Both the position numbers and the translations under genes were made by a program. A DNA stretch of 18,166 nucleotides from positions 1 to 18,166 of the forward strand of contig JANQHY010000254.1 of assembly GCA_028282395.1 (NCBI GenBank), in the 5' to 3' direction. Of the stretch, positions 1 through 11,200 are shown piece by piece. Origin of the DNA: Gammaproteobacteria bacterium (lineage in GTDB: Bacteria > Pseudomonadota > Gammaproteobacteria > UBA12402). The notes under the pieces are model-generated. The model was not told the DNA's origin. It did not search any database and worked only from the letters and a program-made list of their open reading frames with translations. The number at the start of each line of letters is the position of its first letter. The stretch's first letter is position 1.

Positions 1-552
1 CTGCAGAAGTTAGCGACTGATGAACTGCAGGTGAAAGTGATTGCCAGTGGCGTTGGCGGTATTACTGAATCAGACGCTAATCTGGCGTTGGCTTCTGCCG
101 CGGTTATTATTGGATTTAATGTGCGCGCCGATTTAAAAGCCAGGCAGCTTATTGATCGTGAAAAAATTGATGTGCATTATCATAGTATTATTTATAACGT
201 CATTGATGAGGTAAAACAGGCGCTAAGTGGTATGTTGGCACCGAAGGTAGAGGAGAAGATTCTCGGTATTGCTGAAGTACGTGAAGTTTTCCGTGCCGGT
301 GGCAAGCAGGGCTCGATTGCCGGCTGTATGGTGATAGATGGCTATGTTAAACGTGGCAAAGCAATTCGTATATTACGTGACAACGTCGTGGTATATGAGG
401 GTGAACTAGAGTCACTGCGGCGTCATAAAGATGATGCCAGTGAAGTGCGAAATAATACTGAGTGTGGTATCGGTATCAAAAATTACAATGATATTAAGGT
501 CGGTGACCTCATTGAGGTTTTTGAATTGGTGAGCTTGAAGCGTAAGTTATAG
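1..552 (+). CDS. infB: Translation initiation factor IF2, C-terminal part (gene starts before the window)
   Basis: This is the last 183 codons of infB, open from base 1 and ending at TAG 550-552. IF2 is the GTPase that brings initiator fMet-tRNA to the 30S subunit and promotes 50S joining. What remains is the end of the C1 domain ([19 protein letters not shown], then GFNVRAD) and the whole C2 domain, the module that binds fMet-tRNA. C2 carries the family strings [33 protein letters not shown] and [11 protein letters not shown]. These match E. coli IF2 closely with no gap, so the gene looks intact. The G domain lies outside the window. A GTG at base 31 (coding V) is an internal codon, not the start. 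rbfA follows 52 bases downstream in the same direction, the usual order in gammaproteobacteria. Confidence 0.97.
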   Translation: MQKLATDELQVKVIASGVGGITESDANLALASAAVIIGFNVRADLKARQLIDREKIDVHYHSIIYNVIDEVKQALSGMLAPKVEEKILGIAEVREVFRAGGKQGSIAGCMVIDGYVKRGKAIRILRDNVVVYEGELESLRRHKDDASEVRNNTECGIGIKNYNDIKVGDLIEVFELVSLKRKL

Positions 553-560
553 AGTGAAAG

Positions 561-582
561 CTCTCTCACCCTTGTGGGAGAG
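561..582 (+). other. Hairpin in the infB-rbfA spacer
   Basis: CTCTCTCAC (561-569), loop CCTT, GTGGGAGAG (574-582) form a 9-bp stem with one G-T wobble. No T-run follows (TGGCAAAAC), so it is not a standard intrinsic terminator. It lies between the infB stop and the rbfA ribosome binding site and may be an RNA processing or stability element. Confidence 0.5.
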
Positions 583-604
583 TGGCAAAACAGAAAGGTG
601 ATGA

Positions 605-952
605 ATGAATTTAGCTACCAATCGCTCTTACCGTATTGCTGATGTCGTTCAGAGCATCCTGGCGCGGGTCTTGCAACAGGAAGTTAATGATCCACGCATT
701 AATGGTGTTAATATTGTTTCAGTGGAGATGTCGCGCGATCTGTCATTGGCAAAAGTCTATTTTACCCTTCATGATGTTGAACAGCTAGCACAAGCAGTAA
801 TCGGTCTTAAGTGCGCGAGTCGTTTTCTACGTCGTCGGTTGGCACAAGAGAGTGAGATGCGATATACACCCAAAATCCGTTTCTATCATGATGACTCATT
901 AATAAAAGGCGCACGTATTGATACGCTACTGGATGATATTGAGCAGGAATAA
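605..952 (+). CDS. rbfA: Ribosome-binding factor A
   Basis: RbfA is a small KH-like protein that binds the 30S subunit and helps mature the 5' end of 16S rRNA; it is linked to cold adaptation. The 115-residue product shows the family core: RIADVVQSILARVLQQEVNDPRI at the N-terminus, VEMSRDLSLAKVYFT in the middle, and TPKIRFYHDDSLIKGARID near the end. It is slightly shorter than E. coli RbfA (133 residues) because it lacks most of the charged C-terminal tail. ATG 605 is preferred because it opens the conserved frame and follows AGAAAGGTG (592-600). An ATG at 601 is in another frame. truB starts 19 bases after the stop, so the two genes are probably co-transcribed with infB. Confidence 0.95.
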   Translation: MNLATNRSYRIADVVQSILARVLQQEVNDPRINGVNIVSVEMSRDLSLAKVYFTLHDVEQLAQAVIGLKCASRFLRRRLAQESEMRYTPKIRFYHDDSLIKGARIDTLLDDIEQE

Positions 953-971
953 AACTGCTGAATAAACAACA

Positions 972-1901
972 ATGACTACCGCTACATTACCACCACAAAA
1001 TACAATTCGTGACAGTGCCCCAAATGGTCTCTATCTCCTTGATAAGCCCGAGGGAGTCAGCTCAAATCGTGCGCTGCAGCAAGTGAAACGATTAATGGCA
1101 GCGAAAAAAGCTGGCCATACTGGGACACTAGACCCACTGGCGAGTGGTGTGCTGCCGATATGTCTTGGTGAGGCGACCAAATTTGCTCAATTTCTCCTGG
1201 AAGCTGATAAAAAATATCGTGTAACCGCACGTTTAGGACAGCGTACGACTACCTGTGATAGTGAGGGTGAAATCATTTCGGAACAGGCGCTACCGCCTAT
1301 TGACGACAAGGGGCTAGCTGCCCTTCTCGAGCAGTTCCGTGGAGAAATTAGCCAAGTGCCATCAATGTACTCCGCGCTAAAACACAATGGCCAGCCACTG
1401 TATAAATTGGCGAGACAAGGTGTTGAAGTGGAGCGGCCAGCGCGCAGCGTACAGATTCACCAACTTGAGCAGATAGCTTGGCAGAAGCCATTTCTATCGC
1501 TCCAGGTTCACTGTAGTAAAGGGACCTATATTCGTAATCTAGTCGATGATATCGGCCAGAAACTGGGTTGTGGGGCTCATGTGGTGCAGCTGCGCCGCAC
1601 TGCTGTTGGTCGCTTTAGTGAAGGACAGAGTCAGCCATTAGCTGATCTGGTTGATAATGGAGTCAGCGCCAAGGCATTGATCTCTTTGCATGCGATGTTA
1701 TCGCATTATCCGGTTATAACCTTGACGAGCCAACAAGTTAAGCAGCTCTACATGGGGCAACAGGTGGTAGTAGAGAGTGACTGTAGTGGCCTGGTTCGCC
1801 TGCAAACAATGGAGCAGGTGTTTATTGGCATGGCTGAAATTCATGATGCGCAGCAGCTAAAAGTAAGACGTTTATTGAGCGCAGAAGTCGTTAATTTATA
1901 A
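972..1901 (+). CDS. truB: tRNA pseudouridine-55 synthase
   Basis: TruB converts uridine 55 in the T-loop of nearly all tRNAs to pseudouridine and also acts as a tRNA folding chaperone. The 309-residue product matches E. coli TruB (314) along its length. Visible landmarks are LLDKPEGVSSN, the catalytic motif GHTGTLDPLASG with the nucleophile at Asp54 (Asp48 in E. coli), KYRVTARLGQRT with the active-site Tyr82, CSKGTYIRNLVDDIG, and a C-terminal PUA-like RNA-binding part (LVRLQTMEQVFIGMAEI). The N-terminus is about six residues longer than in E. coli. I see no clear Shine-Dalgarno sequence just before ATG 972 (AATAAACAACA), so translation may be coupled to rbfA, whose stop is 19 bases upstream. 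No T-tract terminator follows the gene. In most relatives rpsO is next; here the giant gene is. Confidence 0.97.
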   Translation: MTTATLPPQNTIRDSAPNGLYLLDKPEGVSSNRALQQVKRLMAAKKAGHTGTLDPLASGVLPICLGEATKFAQFLLEADKKYRVTARLGQRTTTCDSEGEIISEQALPPIDDKGLAALLEQFRGEISQVPSMYSALKHNGQPLYKLARQGVEVERPARSVQIHQLEQIAWQKPFLSLQVHCSKGTYIRNLVDDIGQKLGCGAHVVQLRRTAVGRFSEGQSQPLADLVDNGVSAKALISLHAMLSHYPVITLTSQQVKQLYMGQQVVVESDCSGLVRLQTMEQVFIGMAEIHDAQQLKVRRLLSAEVVNL

Positions 1902-2123
1902 GCTTTTAATAAGAGAGTAGAGAGAAAATACGACTTTTTTAAAAATAAAGTAGGATTTCTATGGTACAATATCGAAAATAATCGTGACTTCAACAGCAGT
2001 CATGAATGATTCTATTTCTCTAATAAATTAGAAGGATTGTGTAACAAAGCATAATAAATAATTTTAAAATAGAGTAGAATTAAAAAAATATATATTTAAA
2101 TCAACAACTTACCCATCATTAGC

Positions 2124-2152
2124 TTGCAATATTTCATAAAATTCCATATAAT
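2124..2152 (+). promoter_or_regulatory. Predicted sigma70-type promoter of the giant gene
   Basis: TTGCAA (2124-2129), a 17-base spacer and a perfect TATAAT (2147-2152). Transcription would begin near 2159, giving a leader of about 45 bases before ATG 2205. AT-rich DNA yields many chance -10 boxes, but consensus spacing with a good -35 close to the start makes this the best candidate. Confidence 0.6.
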
Positions 2153-2194
2153 ATAAAGATATTGTCCATTGTAAGCGATAATTTACCAACCAGC

Positions 2195-2199
2195 GGGGG
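2195..2199 (+). promoter_or_regulatory. G-rich ribosome binding site of the giant gene
   Basis: GGGGG lies 5 bases before ATG 2205. It can pair with the anti-Shine-Dalgarno CCUCC through one G-U wobble and stands out in otherwise AT-rich DNA. An in-frame TAA at 2172-2174 excludes longer N-termini, and no other start codon lies between. Confidence 0.6.
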
Positions 2200-2204
2200 T
2201 TGCC

Positions 2205-5200
2205 ATGTATGATAAAGAAGTAAAAAAGATCATCAAGGATGCGATAAATAATAAAAATAATAAACACGACCCCATTGAAATTGCAAAACAGATTAGCAGT
2301 GAAGAGCGTAAACTATACAAACAGAAGCAAGATCCAGAATTAAAAAAACAAAATACTAGAGATGATAAATGTTATCAAGCTGTTAGAACGGAAATAGTCG
2401 CAGAGATATTTCGTTTTGTTTCTACTAACAGCAAACTACCAGCTAACTTGGCGGTAGATATTCTAGCAGAGCTAAGTAAGGAGCCAACTAACAAAGCAAA
2501 GCCTGGTAGAAAAAGCGAAATGGATTATACCGTCAATGCATACTTACAACAGATAGTAGAAGAAAATACAGGCGCAGAAAGAGTGCTGACGAAACTTGAA
2601 TCACGTGGAATGATTGATGCTCATATAAAAGTTCCTAATAAAATAAATAAGTTAAATACAATTAAGGAAAAGTCTGCAAAGGATTTAGAGCGGTTTCTTA
2701 TAAAATCCGGAATAATATCCTCTAGTCAAAAAGCGTTTCTGATGGGACGTTTGTTCTATCAAGTAGAGCAGAATAGAATGTCAAAAGAGACGGCAGTAAA
2801 GATATTATTAACTTTAAGTAAATGCCAGTCAAAAAAAGGCGATTATCAAAAAAACTATAGTCTTGCTAAGATTCTTTCTTATTCTTTAAGTTATATAAAA
2901 CACATACCAAAAAACATAAACAAAATCAAAGTAAAAGGGCATAAAGAAACAAAGTTCGAAGCAGAACAGCGCAAAGAACAAGAGTACTTAGCAAAAATAA
3001 TTCCTGAAATAGTAAAAGAAGTTTTTAGACAATGTGGTTTGAAAGATGGATGGCGCAATGATTATAAAATTGTACAGACACATCAAGCATTATATAAAGC
3101 CTATAGAGAATACGGCACAAACCACCGTTTTCGTGCCGAATTAGTATTCAATGATATGCAAGCTATGGTCGATTCTGGTGCGCTGAGTTTAGTAGATGCC
3201 GCTGCCTTTCTAAGAGGTCTCTACCATTCAGCAAATGACCTCTCAAATAATCGTTTTAATGGCGCTACTAGAGCACGCATTATTTCTGCTGCTCTTAAGT
3301 TAAATAATAGTAATAAGTATCCTGCTTTAGTTAAAGAATTCTTTAACCAGATAAAGCAGTATGAAAGCCGTAAAAATCTTGTTTCTACTCCAACAGGTAT
3401 TGTAAGGTGTATGTACAATAATGCGCTGAAGAATAAGAAAAACATCAATCCACGTGATTTTATCAATAATATCCTTACTCTTAAAGAAAAAGGCGCTGCT
3501 TCACAAGAGGAGTTATTAAGAGATTTTGCGTATATCATCAAAAAATCAGAGATTAATTTTTCTGTTTCATTAAACAAGTATCTAAAAGAGCGTTGTCAAA
3601 ATAGTGATGATGATAAACACGCTGCTTTTCTTTCAGATTTAAAAGGTGTTTCCTCAAGAAATGTAGAGGAGACAAAAACTGCAATAAAAGCCAATTTTTC
3701 TTGCTTTAATGCCAAGAACTTAAATACGTTTTATCAAGCTGTGAATAACTCTGAAGGAGGCGATGATCTTCATTTAATAACAGAGAAATCGATTATAGCA
3801 TATTCAAAAAAGAATGGATTAGATGCTACGCTAAAATTATTAAGTGATAAAGAATTTCTAAATAAAATAAATAGTAACAAAAAAACATCTGATATGATCG
3901 GTCGTACTTTTGCTAGGCTCTATGCAGCCCATCATGAAGATGAAACTAGTTTGCAGAAAATCATGAAGGTCTTGACGGATAATGTTGGAAATTATAAGAA
4001 ATGCGATAACTTTACAGATGGTATATATAAAATTGGTATTATGGCTAGTGTGAAAGGTGAAGAGAGTAAGAAAGAATTTTTTTACAATGCTTTAGGGAAG
4101 ATAGCTACCAAAAAGCCGCTAACATATAAGTTTATGTTGGATGAAATAAAAAAGGCTGCAGTGCAGAACTCTTTCTGGAGTAAAATCGCTTGTAAAGTAT
4201 TCTCTGATGAAAGAAAACAGGTTGCTATAGATCGCTATAAGGCAGTATTGCCTCCGAAAGAGTTAGAAAAGCGATTAAATGATCTAATTCCAAAAATGTT
4301 TGATCCCAAGACGCCTAGAGATCAGGTTGCTATAATTAAAAGAAATTTGACCAAGAAAAACAATAAACATGTTGATGAGATTTTATTTGGCTTTAATCGC
4401 TCTCCTTACCTCAACCGCTACAATCATTTAAGGACTAAGCAGGATGCTGAGAAGGCTGTAACAGATATGATTGCCTTGGTTAACAGAAATATCATCAGCC
4501 AAAAAGATGCCGGTAATATTCTGAACTCTCTCTGTCAAGGAATTAAAGAGAAAAAATTAATCATTACAGAAGCGCTATTCAAGAATAGTCCGCACACTAA
4601 AGGAATAATTAAAGGATTCTTTGCTAACGTTGAAGATGCGGCAGAAACTATATTCCATCTTAATAATGGAATTGAAAATAGCGAGAGCATGTATAAAGCA
4701 GATTGCGAATTAATACATTTAGGAGATTTATCAACAGATGAGGTTATTCAAATCTATTCTCATTTATCATCTAAAGGCCAAGCGCAGGCCAAAATAGTAA
4801 GTGAGCATGTTCTTAGTACTGTAATTAAGCGTAACTATAGTGATAATGTAGATATAGCTAAAGAATTTTTTAAAAGCGTGGGGGATATATACTCTACACT
4901 TTATACAATGCATAAAGGCTTCTCCTCAGTAAATGAAACAATGCTCGCTATAGAAAAAGTAATAGAGCTAGAAAGGCTTGAAGTAATAACGACAAAAGAA
5001 GCATCAAATATTATTGAAAAATTCTATACGCAAAATACAAATAAGTCTCATAATGACGAAATTCGCTTGCGAGTGATTGCAGCAATGAATAGACTGATAG
5101 TAGATAAAAGCAATGCTGATAATAATATATTTGCAATACTGTCTCCTCTTTACGCAAGCAATAATAAAAACATACACAAAGCAGTGGTTGTAGCAAATGA

Positions 5201-8200
5201 TATGGCTAGAACGTTTATAGGGTTAAATAATGGAACAATAAAGAATAAAGAACAGATTAAAGACGTTGTAAGTGATTTGGTTGCTTTGGTAGAGAAGAAG
5301 GCTATAGGAATAAATCTTGCAGTGGCAGTGCTTAAGAAAATTCATGAAAAAACCCATACTAAAGATAAATCAATTGCAAAAATAGAGGATTCACCATTAA
5401 TTTCATCGGCTCTGCGAGAAAAATTAGTAGAGTACAGTAAAAAAAGTAATAAAAATACTAACGACTTTAAACATGCGGTTGTTAAACGAATTATTTCTGA
5501 CATCTACATTAGAGCGGCTTCAGTTGATGACTTCGATAGTTTCTTTGAAAATTTAAGTGAGCTTCATAAAAATAAAATGCTTGATGAAGAAGAGATTGTT
5601 GCCAAATTAAATGCAGTATACTTATTAAGATTTAATACTAGTGAAGTCGTTAAACTTATCAATGGCTTGAGCAAAAAAGCTGAGACTTCTCCATTGGCAA
5701 AAAGTTTATTAAAGAGAATGCTAGTATCCGAAAAGCTTGCTTTATTGTTAGATAAATATTGTGACCAGACGTATAGTGGTTTTTTAGAATGTCTGTATAA
5801 TGATCAAGTGATCGAGCTGGCAATGAATGATCAAAAGGTGGCCGACTTTATAGCAACTGCAACCGCACTTAGATATCAACATGATTGGAGATTATTTAAG
5901 GACGAAGATAAGTATGGGCGTCACCTAACCAATGATATTAAACAATGGGCTACTGTAGATCAGAGGATACGGTCAGGAAAGTCTAGCAGTAGTGCAATTA
6001 ATAACGACAAGAAAAGAGTTAGTAAAATAAATGTATTGTCTAATAAGATTATGGCCTCAATTGTGGAGATAGAGAAGGGCCAATACTCTTCAAGTGCAAA
6101 CTACTCTAAGAAGCTGATTAGCGAAATTTTTGGTGGTCGTGCGAAAAATTTGAAATTTCTCGATTATCGAAATGTATATAAACAATACAATAGTATTTCG
6201 AATCAATATGATGCGGATCATTTGATCAAGGCATTAATAAAGGCCATGGATGAAGGTGAGATTACCGAAAAAGTAGCAGCAGATATTCTCTATTATTGTA
6301 CTTCTGGCTCACTTAGCAGCAGTTCTATGGATAGTTCTCGTGCCAGTCGAATTATGATTAGTTTGATAGGAAAAGGCGAAGAGTTTGATCCAAAAGAGCA
6401 TTTGGAAAATCAAACATCTAAAGAAAATTTTCTTAAGATGAGAAACCAATTTTATAAAAATTGTCAAGAGAAGTGCAGTAATAATGAAAAAACTCTCCTT
6501 GATGGGCTATATAGTAATCAATATAATAGTTTGGCTCCTGGTAAGAATGCAGAATATAATCAAACTTCAAAAGATAGCGATGCGGTAATTAAAGATTTCT
6601 TTAACTTAAGTCATAATGATAAGCAATCAGCTATAGAAGCTATGCCGATAGCTGATGCCGTTTCAGCAGTTGTTTACCTGTTTGAAAAAAATTCATCCAA
6701 TTTTAGTGGAATAATTGCTTCTATCATGCGGACTTTTGGGGAGTTAAATGACGAGGAAGACTATTTCTTTGCGTCTGCAATTCTAGCGAAATTATTAAGT
6801 AATAAGAAAAATAACGCTTTGGTAAAAAAGGCTTTCTATGAAAGATATAAAAATATCCCTGCTGAGAAATTTTTCTTTGAAATTGCTAGTGCTATGGCCT
6901 TTGGAAGTCATTATAATAACTTATATTTGCCTGTAGGAATGATGGCTGATCTGCTTGCTCATGTTTTTTCTGAGTATGAAAAAAATAAGAATAAGGATGA
7001 AATGATAAATATTGATCTGTACATTGCTATCTATAATGGTTGTGCCAAGCATTTAGATGGTGACAACGGTATAGTTCATCAGAATATGTTTCGTTTGGCT
7101 AGAGATTTTTTTGCTAGATTGAAGGAAGATCAGATTACTAGTCTGCTTAAACGTGTAGTTAAAGATCAAAATTCCAACTATTATCAACAAGAAACTACTT
7201 TCTTTAAAGAGATCTCCTCTTTAGTCAATGGGGGTGTTTTAAGAGCGTATAACGGCGTACAAATTCTTTATAAATTAGTGAAGGCGGATAAGGAAGAGGC
7301 AGCAATATTTTATGAGACTGTATCTAAACGTTTAGATGCAGATCTTACAAATGGCTATAAGAAAGAGAATTTAGAGGATTTTCGTATTCTTAAGGGAGTA
7401 TTCTCTGAACTAACAAAAGAACAGATTTTAGATTTAGTTCTTCTTTCTGCTAAAAAAAGGGTTAATGATAATCAGAATCTAGAGCTTCCTGCTAAAGCAG
7501 ATAATTTCATAGCTGGTATGGAAATTATTAAATTAGCGGGTTCTGGTCTGATCGATGATAATAAGATGCTATCAATCGTTACTGACTTCTGCGCAGACAA
7601 AAATAAAAAGAAGTGTGCTAATCTTTTCTATGAGCTAGTCGATCGTGTTGAATCCGATAAAGAACGATTTTCTAAACTAGCAAAAGGTTTTGTAGCGAAG
7701 CTGGTTAACGTTGATAAGTTTAACTCCTCCAAAACTTTTTTCAAAGATGCGCTCTATGAATCAAACAATAATTGTGATGCATATTATAAGGCAGGACGTA
7801 TAATCAACAAGTTGGTTAAGTCAGAAAGATTGGGGATCTTAAAGCTTGCTGATGTGAAAGATATTGTCAGTAGTTTGTGTAGAGATGATGACAGTGTTAA
7901 CAATGTATGCAAAGTACTGATTGACAACTTTAAAGCTTCCCCATCCGAAGAGAATAAAAGTTTAGTAAAACATGTATTCTCTCATTTGGCTAAAACAAAC
8001 AATGAGGCATTCAAAAAAGCTCTGTTTGATATTATGGCTGAAAACAAAAACAACCCGAATGTTATTAATATAGTTAATGAAATTTTGAAGAAAGAGTGCT
8101 TGCCAGATGATAGGAATAGCATATTGCAATATCTGATTAATGGTGTTCCTTTCCATGGCACAGTAACAAATCAGAAAAAACCTATAGAGACCAGTAGCAC

Positions 8201-11200
8201 GTATCGAAAAGTTATTTGTGATTTAGTTATTGATATTTATAAAAATGATGATGGCGGCTTTGATGCAAATGATGAAGTTATTAGGGATTTATCGCGTTAT
8301 TTAATTGAAGAGTTTCTAAAGGGTGATAGGGGAGATAACTTTGATAAGATGGTCGCTGATCTGTTATCCTCTAATAGCTATAAAAAGCACGTTATGATGG
8401 AGCTATATACAATATATGCGAATAACAGTATTAATCATGATAAAATTCTAGAGCTTATTAACGCTATGGCTCTAGCTACAGAAGATGATTGCCAAATAAT
8501 CACCACGTTAGAGCATTTGGCAGAAAGAATGCCAACATATCAGAAAGTTAAGTTAATTTCGGATTTATTCTGTTATAGCATTAAAACTGACAGTGATTCA
8601 TTTCCTTTTATTAAAAATGAGTTGATTAATCTGTCTAAACTTCATGATGATAAGAAAGATATAAATGTTGGTGAAATAATGTTGGGTGTGGTGAAATCTT
8701 TTAATAACAATGATTTTCCATGCTCTCGTAAGGGATTAAAGATGTTGGATGACTTGGCTATCAGTGTTTATAACGAGATGGATTCAATTTCAGAAGATAA
8801 AGTAAAAAAATTATTTCAGCTTATGGAGGAAAAAATACTAAGTCCAAAAAATGTTGCTGAAAGATTTTATCATATAGTAAATGGTAAAGGTAGAAATTAT
8901 AATAAAGAAATCAAGTCTTTGGTGCCGGAACTACTTAATCTTTATAATAAAGTAAACAATCCAAAAAACAAGAAAGAAAATAAGGAATTTGATAAGGTCG
9001 CGTTTAATGAAAACTTTTATTTGGTCATGAAAGTCTTGTGCGATAGATTTTCATACAGTGAATCTAAGGGCTTTATAGGAAAAATTTACACTGAATTGAG
9101 ATCAGAGCCTGAGGAGAAGGTCCGTCGCGCTATTGGAAATATTTGTGTTGATGCCCTGCTGTCGTCAAAAGATGATCAGGTTAAGCGGAATAAGGTTCTG
9201 TCAAATGAAGAATTAACGGAAAAAGCTATTGAGATGAATAATACCCTTTCAAGAAAAGGGGTTTCAAGTAAAAAGTTATTGCAGGCACTTAATAAAGAGA
9301 TGGAAAATAAAGGGTTGTCAAATGATGCTCTGAACGAGTTAAATCAAAAAATTCGCAATAAAAGCGTGTCTAATAAGAATTTAACTGATGAGTTGGTTGT
9401 AGTTATATTGTCTTTAAATGATGTAGAGTTGATAAGTCAAGCCCTGCTTGGTGCAAGAAAGGATTTGTTTGACAAAGTAGTTAAAGGTTTAAATACTAAA
9501 ACGGCAACTGCTGTTTTGTTAAAGATTAATGAATATTTGCTAGAGAGCTGTATTCGCTCTATTCTTTATAGCTGTTGCGAAAATGCAAAAGGTGACTATC
9601 GCGCGATCTGTGATGTTCTTGAGCCTTTGTTAAGTAAATTGCCTAAAAACAAAGAGATAGTTAAGAAATTAATGAGGGACTTATCGAATAATCCTAATGT
9701 TACCAAAAACAGAGGATTACATAAGATTATCTCTGGAGCACTAAATTACTGCAGCAAATATAATATAGGCGGTTCAGACGCACTTGAAGAGATAATAGTA
9801 AGTATCTCCTTAAAGCAAAAAAGAGGCTTTGAGAAGATAGCTGGGGATTATATGCTCTCAGTAAATAGTAAGTCTAGTGGTTGTAAACTCATCTTTGATA
9901 AAGAATTTAGAGACTCTGCTAAAGGTATTATTGTTAAGTTAGGTGCGAAGGTAGAGAACGATAAACAAAGCAAGAAAGGCTTCTATAAGATGTTGCTTGA
10001 TGCTGCTAAAGATGGTGATGATGAAGCTAAACTGCTAGTAAAAGAGGTTTTTTCTGAGCTGATCTTTAGGGTGAAAAAAAGTGGTGGCCATGGTTTATCA
10101 TTAATTGATGAGAATTTCAAGAATAATATTAAGAAGTATCGTCGCTTAAGAAATGAAAAAGGTCTGCTTAAGGACAGTGAGAAAAAAGTATTAGATAAAG
10201 TCATTTATGACATGGTAACGGCAGGTGATGTTAAAAACGTTGAACAGGCTAATCTTGCCGTCTCTAATATGAGTCATTTGCGTTCTCTTCCTGGTATGAG
10301 TGATGCAATAGGTGGCAACGAAGATTTAGATGCCGCAAAAATTCTTTTCCAAGCATTCTTTACAAGTGGTGATGAAGAGCTTCTTAATCAAATAGATTCA
10401 TATAATTTAAAGACTGAACAACTAATTGAATGTTCGCTCAATAGTTCTACTTCTTTCCCCGAGGGGAATGATAAGAGTGGCTATACAGTTGGGGGTGTTT
10501 CACTTAATAAGAATACAGTTAATAAAAATAAAGAAATACTTACTACCTATTTAAGTGATAAAATATATGCAGGATATGTTGAAGGCGAAAATAACGGCAA
10601 AAGTAATCCTTATAGCCAGAATCATAGTATTCATCAATCATTGAATCCTGAATTGAATGAAAGTGAAAGTCATAGAATTTTAGTCGAAGCTACGGATCGG
10701 GCTGTAAATAAATTCTATCAAAGAACTGACATTTCTGAGGCGTTGGATGATATTGATAGTGACAACTCTATGTACGATAACGGATTTGATAAAATTAAAA
10801 ATCTTATTTATTCTAATGACGATAATTCTTTTGCTATAAGGGAGAATCAACATTCTTATTTTGGCAATGATGATGGTTATGCTTCTTTTGATGATGACAA
10901 TGGTCAGTCCTATACTGACATTTTGATAGATATGGTGGTTGAAAAGGCAGAAAAAGATAATGATGGAATAGTTGACGATAAACATGTAAGGCTTCTTTGT
11001 CAGCTAGATCAAAATGATTACAGTGATTCACAGAAGTTTTTTTCTGCTGTTATTGATGGATTAGCATCGAAAAATTCTTCTAATAAGAAAATTAATCATC
11101 AGATACTTTCTGGGGTTTTAGCTAAGAGTTCATCGAATAATACCTATCAACAACTATTATCTAACAAATTATCACCTAATGATTATGCGGAGTTTATTCT

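Larger units (their letters stand above)
1902..2204 (+). other. AT-rich spacer between truB and the giant gene
   Basis: These 303 bases hold no plausible gene. They are very AT-rich, with runs such as CGACTTTTTTAAAAATAAAG. There is a near-palindrome TCTAAT-AA-ATTAGA (2019-2032) but no GC-rich hairpin with a T-run, so I see no terminator for the infB operon. A -10-like TACAAT (1965-1970) lacks a matching -35. The downstream end carries the promoter and ribosome binding site listed separately. Confidence 0.7.

Noticed and set aside
1965..1970. TACAAT as a promoter -10 box just after truB
   Set aside because: No acceptable -35 box lies 16-18 bases upstream, and the TTGCAA/TATAAT pair nearer the gene is much better.
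10860..10919. EF-hand-like calcium loop in the Asp-rich linker (DDDNG)
   Set aside because: The spacing of acidic residues around the Gly does not fit the 12-residue loop, and the closing Glu is missing.
9983..11031. Minus-strand open frames opposite the giant gene
   Set aside because: They are antisense shadows of a coding strand with strong bias. Their products are low-complexity and without recognisable motifs.
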